From the NCBI GenBank assembly GCA_944326155.1, contig CALVCV010000008.1:1-58274 (forward strand): 58,274 nucleotides of DNA, read 5' to 3'. Positions 52,301 through 58,274 of the stretch are shown one piece after another. The position numbers and the translations under genes were made by a program. The stretch comes from an uncultured Bacilli bacterium (lineage in GTDB: Bacteria > Bacillota_I > Bacilli_A > ML615J-28 > CAG-313). Numbering within the stretch: position 1 is the stretch's first letter; each line of letters opens with the position of its first letter. Under the pieces are notes generated by a model. The model did not search any database. It was not told the DNA's origin and worked only from the letters and a program-made list of their open reading frames with translations.

Positions 52301-54233
52301 TATTACGGAAGTAGTTAATGATAAACTTGAGATATTACCTATAAAAACATCCTATGAATTTGATAAATTAGGTAGACTAAGTTACAAAGAGGATGTAATT
52401 AAGGATGGACTATTTGGAGCAAATTCAAAAGTAACAGAAGAAATAATTTATAAAAAAGGAACATTTCAAGTAGAACAAATTACAAAGAAAATTACTAATC
52501 CACTGTCAAAATCCCAAACATATCAAATAAATTATACCTATGACAAAAAAGGAAATATTTCTAATAAAAAAATTACTTCAGAAAGAGGTAATGATAGTGA
52601 AGAAACTTTAAATGTATATAAATATGATAATGCAAATAGGTTAATTTTTGAAAGTAGTACAAATTCCTCTTTTATATATGCGGATAAGACATATTCATAT
52701 AATAAAGATGGAAGTTTATATTGTGAATCTATGGCAGGTGAATCTATATATTATACATATGATAAAGGAAGATTAACAAAAAGAAAAGAGAAATTTATTG
52801 AAAACTTATTTGATTATGATAATTTTGGAAATTGTACACATTATAATATTGATTCAAAAACTAAACCTCAAAATATGTTTTGGGAAAGAGGTAACTTATT
52901 AAAACAATACACTTGTGATAAAAATATTAAATATTATTATAATGGTGAAGGAGTGCGTTTTAAAAAGACTATTAATGACAATAATGTAGATTATGTATAT
53001 GATGGTTCAAAGTTAATTAGGGAAGAAAGAAATGGTCTAATGATTAGATATTTATATGATGCAAACGGATTGAGTGGAATTATACCATTATATAATAATG
53101 ATGAATTTCAATATACATTTGTTAAAGATGCTGAAGATAATGTAATTTCAATATATAATAAGGATAAAGAAGTAGCTTATTATGAATATGATTCATGGGG
53201 AAATTGTATGGTATATGATAAGAAAGGTGGAACCATTATTACAGATGAAGGCCATATTGGGAATATTAATCCAATAAGATGGAAATCACAATATTATGAT
53301 ACTGAAAGTAAATTATATTTTATTAATGGTAGATATTATTCTCCGTTAATGAAACAATTTATTTCAGCAGTATCACCAGAAGTTGCATTTTCAAATGCTA
53401 ATTCTTTATATAGTCTTAATTTGTATAGTTTAACTGTTGCAAATCCTATTAATTTAGTGTATAATACATATACCTATGAAACATTTGAAAAACTTATTTA
53501 TGATTCTGATGAATTAACAAAATGGCAATATTTTTGGCAAGTGACTTGGCAAAAATTTTGGAATAGTCCGCTCGGGAAAGCTATATCAATAGGTTTAATG
53601 GTAATTGCTGTAATAATAATTATTGTTGTTGCATTCTTTAATATTGGTGCTGCTGCTATCTTGGCAAAAGCTTTAGTAAAAAGTGTAGTAATTTCAGGGT
53701 TGTGGTTTTTTGGAGCAGCTGCAATAGCTGGCTTTTGCTCAAAAAAAGGTTTTGGTCCCGGTTTTTTTAATTATGTAAATAATAATTGGTCGTTCTCATT
53801 GGCTATTACTGGATTTTTTGTAATCATAAGTACTAGCCTTAATATTTCCAGTGCTATTAAAATAGTAAATGCTTCACAAAAGTCAGCACTTCAATATGCT
53901 AAAGATGTGTTTGCTACTTCAAAAAGAAAATATAATATGGTATCTACAGCCATTGATAAAAAAACTGGAAAAATTTATTATGGAAAAGCAGGAAGAAATC
54001 CTGATTTTATTCCAAATAAACTTTTAAAAGCAAGAGAGTTTCCATCTCTAGAAGATTGGGATGATATTTTTAATTGTGCAGAAGTGAGGGCAGTATCAGA
54101 TGCTTTAGATGATGGGGCTAGGCTTAGTGATTTAGTAGTAACAACTGTAAGGGTGAAAGATTTGGCCATGGCGCCTATGTGTAGAAATTGTAGAAAACTT
54201 CTTCGAGGTATTTTATTAGTTGTCAGTGGATAG
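49395..54233 (+). CDS. RHS/YD-repeat polymorphic toxin with YwqJ-like deaminase end
   Basis: The 1612-aa protein starts at ATG 49395, 4 nt after the Mur-ligase-like stop. No signal peptide is present. YD repeats occur throughout (YDSFGRL, YDINGNL, YDKNGRL, YDSWGNC), and the RHS core closes near residues 1291-1325 with NPIRWKSQYYD and INGRYYSPLMKQFIS. The variable tip follows: hydrophobic spans at about 1395-1450 and 1470-1490, probably for entry into or across membranes, then a C-terminal domain with NCAEVRAV (near 1560) and APMCRNC (near 1595). The C-A-E plus C-x-x-C pattern is the zinc site of deaminase-fold toxins of the YwqJ type. The toxin should deaminate nucleic-acid bases or nucleotides in target cells. 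Confidence 0.85.
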   Translation: MDRSKINQSELSYSSGAGFAKINLSTGRLLYEYYDVGIGNNLFNIDVSHIYNSMFDLSQYVNTYVGNNFKLNVQQYIIVENGKYVYIDSMGYKHIFEQLSNNKFYDSEGLELILEVNNNLLTIKDQQNNRLIFENNKIIKSVSNINETKKFDYDSFGRLKIIYDTNYPNMKLLFEYDNKTNLLNYIKYKNGINVVKKIHYEYNENNNLIKVSDDIEKHMFIYAKNYLTNVVSLKDKSTFLFDYNINGQIESIKQGFVTLESVKKEKNNYYLNDNSYVDEDKYIGGKYISDENFIIKNPTIYGEDLISYNNLIYDDNNTIVENEKNLKFIYFFNEKGYTVSEFEINNGDINDLKTTEKYGKETMISKSNSLEKINTRNVHILNMDYIISKENLMKDYFENLKSYRKYKCSNYINFMCDFWLNIQQNVSNSKVNIEINSSENAQTQEEIFSFNVDTSAINSWQHVAIPICIKYQNLNDIKIMFGENNSNKIVKIADMKLYHSGVSKYCLTNGENRGYVDKITKIKYKITSDSDEITEYVNSNLYFSEKDIQSTYYSLFKTRGLDDSDLPYILSSCDGTKKMLVNSVKFYSNNIEFPVMFGSDEYGNNTRALYFSEVKSPDNNLYTYGIPHFLKNININGKNTDCILQITEINKGLKSDKNNHEMSSIYNYYDINGNLLKEIDEYGVEVCYYYDEKGHLIEKTMKHEDTDEVISTKYSINETESSEESYRGKVVTTTDDHSGNISNIHYNKDEEKSLSVEMKYNTTSQIKKISNNLDGANYLKYDKNGRLLAVTPIGWNKSNMYGFLFKYNLLGETTNYYLMYRDELKKTNKQLLLSRNMNYVENKLTTSYYRDLYNSSEIDTSTVHFDKYGRITSVINGDKEITYRRQELWESNGASKIEEKYDPYENRTYKYHYNEFNDLTEYEVFDEDGKSYFSTKLNSPNQVQYGGVYYKCENTKDESKLMNPRIKETITEVVNDKLEILPIKTSYEFDKLGRLSYKEDVIKDGLFGANSKVTEEIIYKKGTFQVEQITKKITNPLSKSQTYQINYTYDKKGNISNKKITSERGNDSEETLNVYKYDNANRLIFESSTNSSFIYADKTYSYNKDGSLYCESMAGESIYYTYDKGRLTKRKEKFIENLFDYDNFGNCTHYNIDSKTKPQNMFWERGNLLKQYTCDKNIKYYYNGEGVRFKKTINDNNVDYVYDGSKLIREERNGLMIRYLYDANGLSGIIPLYNNDEFQYTFVKDAEDNVISIYNKDKEVAYYEYDSWGNCMVYDKKGGTIITDEGHIGNINPIRWKSQYYDTESKLYFINGRYYSPLMKQFISAVSPEVAFSNANSLYSLNLYSLTVANPINLVYNTYTYETFEKLIYDSDELTKWQYFWQVTWQKFWNSPLGKAISIGLMVIAVIIIIVVAFFNIGAAAILAKALVKSVVISGLWFFGAAAIAGFCSKKGFGPGFFNYVNNNWSFSLAITGFFVIISTSLNISSAIKIVNASQKSALQYAKDVFATSKRKYNMVSTAIDKKTGKIYYGKAGRNPDFIPNKLLKAREFPSLEDWDDIFNCAEVRAVSDALDDGARLSDLVVTTVRVKDLAMAPMCRNCRKLLRGILLVVSG

Positions 54234-54242
54234 GAGGAAATT

Positions 54243-55085
54243 ATGTGTTTTTCTAAAGATGTACTACAATGCTTAAAAAAAAATGGTTGGAATAATGAAA
54301 AAAGAAATATTGATCAAATAATTAAATATATAAAACAAAACGGATATGAAGTTAATGAAAATCTAATTCTGTTTTTAGAAAGATTCGATAAGTTTACTTT
54401 TAAATTTCCCTTAAAAAAATCAAGAGATAAAGTATTTTTTGATTGCGAGAAAATGATAGCAGAAGATAAAGAAGTAGCATTAGATTATGAGGAATCTGTA
54501 GGAGAACAGTTAATACCTATAGGAGAAATTGGTTTTTATTATTTAATTATGATTTCTTTGTCAGGAAAAATATATGCTTCATTTGATGGTTATTTATTCT
54601 TGTTTGGAAATAATATTTATGAAATGATTGAAAATTGCTATTATGGAAATAAGGTTGAAGAAATTCCAATTAAAGCTAAGCCATGTACTTTTAAAAATGA
54701 AATATATAAAATAAATAAAGATGAAATTAATAAGTATAAAGAAAAATTTAATCACTCTTTTGTAATTGAGTTAGATGGGAAAAAATGTAGTAATTTAAAA
54801 AATTTTATTTTAGAATTAAATAAATTAATTCCATTTGATAAAGTATCTTTTGATTTTCAAATGCATATTTTAAATATGAGAAAATTACCTGAGTATATAA
54901 ATAAGGAATCATATTTAATGATTATAACGAATTATAATTACTTTCTAACTAATGATGTTATTAATAAGGAATTATTTGAAAATAAATATAAAAGTGAAGT
55001 ATTATCATGGTATGACAATTTAATTGCTGTAAAATTATGGGGTGGCGAATATAAACAGTTTAATATTTTATTAGTTTCTGATTAG
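54243..55085 (+). CDS. Putative immunity protein, SUKH-3-like with extra C-terminal domain
   Basis: The 280-aa protein lies 9 nt after the toxin gene with AGGAGG upstream. Residues 14-140 follow the SUKH-3 pattern: NGWNNEKRNIDQIIKYIKQNG, the LERFDKFTF segment, EQLIPIGEIG and FLFGNNIYEMIE. SUKH proteins neutralise many unrelated toxins, including deaminases. The C-terminal half (SFVIELDGKKCSNLKNF) has a beta-alpha layout reminiscent of barstar, but this is weak. Position directly after the toxin makes the immunity role likely. Confidence 0.75.
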   Translation: MCFSKDVLQCLKKNGWNNEKRNIDQIIKYIKQNGYEVNENLILFLERFDKFTFKFPLKKSRDKVFFDCEKMIAEDKEVALDYEESVGEQLIPIGEIGFYYLIMISLSGKIYASFDGYLFLFGNNIYEMIENCYYGNKVEEIPIKAKPCTFKNEIYKINKDEINKYKEKFNHSFVIELDGKKCSNLKNFILELNKLIPFDKVSFDFQMHILNMRKLPEYINKESYLMIITNYNYFLTNDVINKELFENKYKSEVLSWYDNLIAVKLWGGEYKQFNILLVSD

Positions 55086-55164
55086 TATGATCACGACAAT
55101 TATTGATAAATGTTATTAACTAATTATATTTTATGAGAAATAAAATAAGTTTATAATTTATTTA

Positions 55165-55205
55165 AAAGGAGATTATTATTTTTAAAAAATAATAATCTCT
55201 TTTTC
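55165..55205 (+). terminator. Terminator of the toxin-immunity operon
   Basis: GAGATTATTATTTTT pairs with AAAAATAATAATCTC, a 15-bp stem, followed by T. Confidence 0.85.
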
Positions 55206-55523
55206 TACAAATTATAAAAGTATTATATAAATAATTTATTATAAGTGTATCTAATAAATATGTGCATGATTAACATAAATATTATTCATAAAATTGTGAT
55301 AACTATTTTAATGGTTTAGAAATATCGATAGTATTAGTAGCCATTAAGCAATTTTTGAGTTATTGATATGTAGAAATAATAGTTCATTTTATTTTACACT
55401 AAATTTATTGAAAAATATAAGTTTTATGATATAATATTGTAAAAGGCACGATTAAATTAACAAATTAATATTTGAATAACATAATATTTTTTATATTGTA
55501 GTAAAATAGATGGAGGAAATACA
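55206..55523. other. Intergenic region before the TPR regulator
   Basis: No ORF seen. It holds a TTAATGG...CCATTAA inverted repeat (55308-55314 and 55341-55347) and the promoter at 55408-55435. Confidence 0.5.
55408..55435 (+). promoter_or_regulatory. Promoter of the TPR regulator
   Basis: TTGAAA, 16 nt, TATAAT with extended TGA. The start codon is 88 nt beyond, leaving a long leader. Confidence 0.6.
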
Positions 55524-56639
55524 ATGAATAAAATATCGTTAAATGATTATAAAGGGTCAATGATATATTTTCATTTTTTTGATACATATATAAAATTATT
55601 TGAAAAAGGTAAAGAAGTCATATTTAATGAACTCTATATAAATAATAGTTCATATAGAAGATGTAAAGAAAAAGAACAAGGAGTAGGACCAGAGATTATT
55701 TCAAAGTTAACTACTTATTATAATATAAAAGAAGTTAATAATGAGGATATAGATAATTATGAAATACTTTTAAATGACCTTTATACAAATATCTATTATA
55801 AAAATACTGATAATTACGAAGAAGACTTAAATAAATTAGAAACTTTAATAGCTGAAAATAATTTGATGTCACCAGTTTTTAAATTAATAAGATTATTACT
55901 ACTTTTGAATTCTAAGAAAAGTGTAGAACAAGTGTATAATGAAAATACTCATGAATATAATTATATAAAAAAATTTAGTTCCTTTTATGTAGGAGAACTA
56001 AAAACTATTCTTAATATTATATCTTTATTCTTTGAATCAACTTCAGATAAATGTGAATGGGACCATGATTTCAAAAATGCACTAGCTTATCAAATATTAT
56101 CATCAAAATGTTTTAAAGACCAAAAGTATATAGAAGCAATATTTTATGCTACGAAAGCAAATGATATTTTAATAACTGATTATAATTACAAAAGAATAAT
56201 TAGTGTTAATAACATTGTAATGCGTTCACTACTTTATATTGGTAACTACGAAGAATGTATGAAACTATCAACAAAGCAAATTAGAAGTTTAGAATCATTA
56301 GGTGTTATAGGATATGATTTAATAGCAACAAAGTCGAGTTTGAATTTATCTTTACTTGGACTTAACAAATATAAAGAAGTTTTAATTAACATTAATAATC
56401 AGGAAAAGATGGATTTATCAGATATTACTTCAATGCTTATATGCGAGTATAAATTAAATAAACAATCATTTAAAGATTATTATAAAGATTTTATTGAAAC
56501 AAATAAATTTAACGAATCAACTTTAAAATACCTAAATTTGCTAACTTATTACTTTACACATAGGGATAAAAAGATATTAAAAACCTTATCAAAAGCAAAT
56601 ATTAGTGGAATTTTAATAAACATTTTACAAAATATCTAA
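55524..56639 (+). CDS. TPR protein resembling RNPP-type (Rgg/PlcR) regulators
   Basis: The 371-aa protein has a short N-terminal helical region (residues about 5-70) with GVGPEIISKLTTYYNIKE, which could be a degenerate HTH. The rest is a run of helical pairs such as DQKYIEAIFYATKANDIL and IGNYEECMKLSTKQI that look like TPRs. This layout recalls peptide-pheromone sensors of the RNPP group. No pheromone precursor gene was found next to it. GGAGG precedes the ATG. Its role in controlling the toxin operon is conjecture. Confidence 0.6.
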   Translation: MNKISLNDYKGSMIYFHFFDTYIKLFEKGKEVIFNELYINNSSYRRCKEKEQGVGPEIISKLTTYYNIKEVNNEDIDNYEILLNDLYTNIYYKNTDNYEEDLNKLETLIAENNLMSPVFKLIRLLLLLNSKKSVEQVYNENTHEYNYIKKFSSFYVGELKTILNIISLFFESTSDKCEWDHDFKNALAYQILSSKCFKDQKYIEAIFYATKANDILITDYNYKRIISVNNIVMRSLLYIGNYEECMKLSTKQIRSLESLGVIGYDLIATKSSLNLSLLGLNKYKEVLININNQEKMDLSDITSMLICEYKLNKQSFKDYYKDFIETNKFNESTLKYLNLLTYYFTHRDKKILKTLSKANISGILINILQNI

Positions 56640-56664
56640 AATGGGCATTTTTATTACTCTAATT

Positions 56665-56712
56665 AAAAAGTGCTCAAATAATCACCCATTTATTGGGCTT
56701 TTTTTTTATTAA
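56665..56712 (+). terminator. Terminator after the TPR gene
   Basis: AAAAAGTGCTCAAATAA pairs imperfectly with TTATTGGGCTTTTTT; a shorter CCCA/TGGG hairpin lies inside it. A long T run follows. Confidence 0.7.
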
Positions 56713-56760
56713 AACGTATATATTTATAAAAAAATGCTCAATTATACAAACTTTAGTCAT

Positions 56761-56789
56761 TTGACAAAACGTTATTTTTAATGTATACT
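56761..56789 (+). promoter_or_regulatory. Promoter of the Cys-rich lipoprotein gene
   Basis: TTGACA, 17 nt, TATACT. Confidence 0.75.
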
Positions 56790-56823
56790 AGTAATAAGAT
56801 ATTAATGTATAAAGAGAAGTTCA

Positions 56824-57876
56824 ATGTATAAGAGGTTTATATTATTAATTGCTATTTTAGCTTCATTATTTTTAATAGGGTGTAATCAGACTAAGCATAT
56901 TCATATTAAGTGTGAAGAATGTGGTAAATGTACTGATGTAAATTGTGATGGACTAGAAGAAGAAAGGTGTCAAGGACATCAACATTATATATTTAACTTA
57001 ACAATAACTGATGAAGATAATTTTATTTATGATAAGACAGCTGAAACAAGTTTTGAATCAGGCACTAAAATTGTGATGCACTCTCGCCCAATAATGGATG
57101 CTGATTTAGCAATGTACATAAATGGTGAGTTTCATTCTATTCAAAATACAATTCGAGTAAATGATGAATACGTTTGGGAATACTCTTTTGTAATGCTAGC
57201 AAGAGATACTACTATTGAATTTAAGACTCAAACATTAGAATATTCTGATGTAAAAACTATTCTTGGTATTACATCACTAACAAGAGAAGATATCTTAAGA
57301 ATAAAATATTCAAGTTCTAACATAGAGGATGACAATAAACCTAAACCTGGTACTTTAAAATTAGTTATCAGTATTGCTGACTATGAAGATATTACTTCTA
57401 TGTTGGAATTTATGAAAGTAACTGTAATTGAAGATAGAAGTGATGACTGGCAAGAAGATGCAGGTATATGTAATAAATATTCAATTTATACAAACGATAA
57501 AAAGTATGATTTCGAAATAGTTAATGGATATATATTAGTTAATAATAAACACTATAAAGTTTTAGGGTATGAACCAGGCTGGAACTATGGGGATGTCACT
57601 TTTGCTTTTAATACTAATTTAGATTCATATGAGGCATACACATTAGATGGAACTAAAATAGGTGATTTTAATGGTCTATCTGAATTTGAGTTTTATGAAA
57701 TTGATAGTCCTTTAACAGGTGTAGATGATTATGGATATTTAGAAACTGAGTTTGGAATAATTTATATTCATGATGCAAAAATATTTTACATCAAAGAAGG
57801 AGAAAATTATACTTATTATGAATTAGTTTGGGAATGGGAAAAAGACTTTAGTGATATATTTAACAAACATAATTAA
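56824..57876 (+). CDS. Cys-rich lipoprotein of unknown function
   Basis: The 350-aa protein has a lipobox LIGC (Cys20) followed by a Cys/His cluster HIHIKCEECGKCTDVNC and ERCQGH (residues about 25-52), a putative metal-binding module that also occurs in other lipoproteins of related anaerobes. The rest is beta-rich, without a recognised domain. The spacing of Cys and His resembles, but is not identical to, the repeats of the CHAP lipoprotein at 19808-21547. No ribosome-binding site stronger than AGAG is seen before the ATG. Confidence 0.75.
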   Translation: MYKRFILLIAILASLFLIGCNQTKHIHIKCEECGKCTDVNCDGLEEERCQGHQHYIFNLTITDEDNFIYDKTAETSFESGTKIVMHSRPIMDADLAMYINGEFHSIQNTIRVNDEYVWEYSFVMLARDTTIEFKTQTLEYSDVKTILGITSLTREDILRIKYSSSNIEDDNKPKPGTLKLVISIADYEDITSMLEFMKVTVIEDRSDDWQEDAGICNKYSIYTNDKKYDFEIVNGYILVNNKHYKVLGYEPGWNYGDVTFAFNTNLDSYEAYTLDGTKIGDFNGLSEFEFYEIDSPLTGVDDYGYLETEFGIIYIHDAKIFYIKEGENYTYYELVWEWEKDFSDIFNKHN

Positions 57877-57884
57877 TAAATAGT

Positions 57885-57918
57885 TAAGCATCAAGGCAAA
57901 TACGCTTTGGTGCTTTTT
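57885..57918 (+). terminator. Terminator of the Cys-rich lipoprotein gene
   Basis: AAGCATCAAGG pairs with CTTTGGTGCTT (with wobble), then T5. Confidence 0.8.
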
Positions 57919-58008
57919 CTCTTTATGCAATTTTTACAATGTAAACTAATAATTATGCATCTTTTATAATTGAAACTATCAAATATAAAACATTACGCAG
58001 TATACACA

Positions 58009-58022
58009 CATTAAAGTACTAT
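58009..58022 (+). repeat. Right attachment-site-like direct repeat (attR)
   Basis: CATTAAAGTACTAT, identical to 43923-43936. It is followed by AAGCCTTC and GAAG, the first part of a tRNA-type terminator hairpin that is cut off at the IS end. Confidence 0.65.
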
Positions 58023-58083
58023 AAAAAGCCTTCATTAGTGAAGTGAACCCCATTTAGTTCACACTTATAATAAGACTATATTT

Positions 58084-58109
58084 CCTTATGATATAATGAT
58101 ATCGTAAGG
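58084..58109 (+). promoter_or_regulatory. Hairpin over the transposase ribosome-binding site
   Basis: CCTTATGATAT pairs with ATATCGTAAGG (one G-T pair) and its 3' arm enters the TAAGGAGG site. A TATAAT at 58092-58097 lies within the 5' arm. Confidence 0.6.
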
Positions 58110-58120
58110 AGGTTTTTTTT

Positions 58121-58274
58121 ATGGCAAGAAAAGGAATTAAACACAATAATTATACAGTTGAGTTTATACAAGAAGTTTTGGAAAAATATTATTCTGGCCA
58201 AGGTCGATTCACTTCTCTAGCTAATGAGTATAAAATTCCAATTAAAACCATTAAAACATGGGTTTATAGGACGA
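58121..58274 (+). CDS. IS3-family transposase OrfA, N-terminal part
   Basis: The frame starts MARKGIKHNNYTVEF and continues 51 codons to the window edge. It has the helix-turn-helix of IS3/IS150 OrfA proteins: LANEYKIPIKTIKTWVYR is the recognition segment with the conserved W. It is cut by the end of the window, and OrfB is not visible. TAAGGAGG precedes the ATG. Confidence 0.8.
   Translation, partial: MARKGIKHNNYTVEFIQEVLEKYYSGQGRFTSLANEYKIPIKTIKTWVYRT

Larger units (their letters stand above)
43923..58022. mobile_element. Integrated accessory island at tRNA-Gly
   Basis: About 14.1 kb between two 14-bp direct repeats, the left one at the 3' end of tRNA-Gly. Cargo is phage- and toxin-like: recombinase remnant, ImmA/IrrE protease, lysis-type small protein, holin, tail-like protein, RHS toxin and immunity. 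No intact integrase is left, so the island is probably fixed unless helped in trans. tRNA-end integration usually points to a tyrosine integrase, whereas the remnant is of serine type, so the element may be composite. Confidence 0.65.
58044..58274 (+). mobile_element. Left end of an IS3-family insertion sequence (runs off the window)
   Basis: The element seems to begin at TGAACCCC. GTGAAC...GTTCAC forms a small inverted repeat at 58043-58062. The right end lies beyond the window, so family assignment rests on the terminal bases and the OrfA protein. Confidence 0.65.

Noticed and set aside
58066-58071. Second TATAAT just inside the IS end as the transposase promoter
   Set aside because: It would transcribe the whole hairpin over the ribosome-binding site, and no -35 with good spacing is seen; kept only as a possibility.

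Overview
AT-rich, low-GC Gram-positive-type chromosome segment. It uses the standard bacterial code: TGA ends real genes such as the one at 148-1131 and the ABC permease, and Trp is TGG. The gene set points to a strictly anaerobic, fermentative member of the Bacilli/Erysipelotrichia/Acholeplasma-like lineages: [FeFe] hydrogenases, AdhE, Rex, superoxide reductase, a Na+-pumping decarboxylase subunit, ECF-type thiamine uptake, many small lipoproteins and M3 peptidase. The exact taxon cannot be fixed from the sequence alone. Promoters are easy to read (TTGnnn, 16-18 nt, often an extended TGnTATAAT -10) and most units end in clear hairpin-T terminators.

Region 1 (1-15.5 kb) holds core metabolism: a serine hydrolase; the membrane part of a Na+-decarboxylase (OadB plus a 53-aa OadG) next to a Crp/Fnr regulator; superoxide reductase with a small NrdD-C-terminus-like protein; a GH18 lipoprotein; a PlsC-type acyltransferase overlapping a GltS-type symporter; GDPD and HisRS; a PII-like protein coupled to a CPA2 antiporter; an SGNH hydrolase with Cys at the nucleophile position; and a TtcA-like tRNA thiolase. 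Region 2 (15.5-32.3 kb) has an uncharacterised structured leader RNA before a 4-TM protein, PepF, a TPP riboswitch before ThiT, a CHAP lipoprotein with tandem Cys-rich repeats, a nuclease lipoprotein, HAD and VanZ proteins, TypA, a polar amino-acid ABC transporter behind an attenuator-like leader, a PHP phosphatase, a nucleotidyltransferase with a cGAS-like ExD motif, and YebC. Region 3 (32.3-43.8 kb) is a redox unit: LysR, then rex-adhE-kinase-like-two thioredoxin-like ferredoxins-sensory hydrogenase with PAS-PP2C phosphatase-catalytic [FeFe] hydrogenase, followed by a MATE exporter.

Region 4 (43.85-58.27 kb) is accessory. A tRNA-Gly(GCC) gene is followed by a 14-bp direct repeat that recurs at 58009-58022, enclosing about 14 kb. 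Inside are a decayed large serine recombinase, an ImmA/IrrE metalloprotease fused to an HTH-like tail, three near-identical palindromic operators, a phage-lysis-type coiled protein that lacks a normal start codon, a holin, a tail-like protein, a Mur-ligase-like enzyme, a 1612-aa RHS/YD-repeat protein ending in a YwqJ-like deaminase toxin, a SUKH-3 type immunity protein, a TPR regulator resembling RNPP sensors, and a Cys-rich lipoprotein. An IS3-family element begins at the right junction and runs off the window. The combination of holin, tail-like protein, Mur-ligase-like enzyme and RHS toxin is the strongest candidate for an undescribed system.
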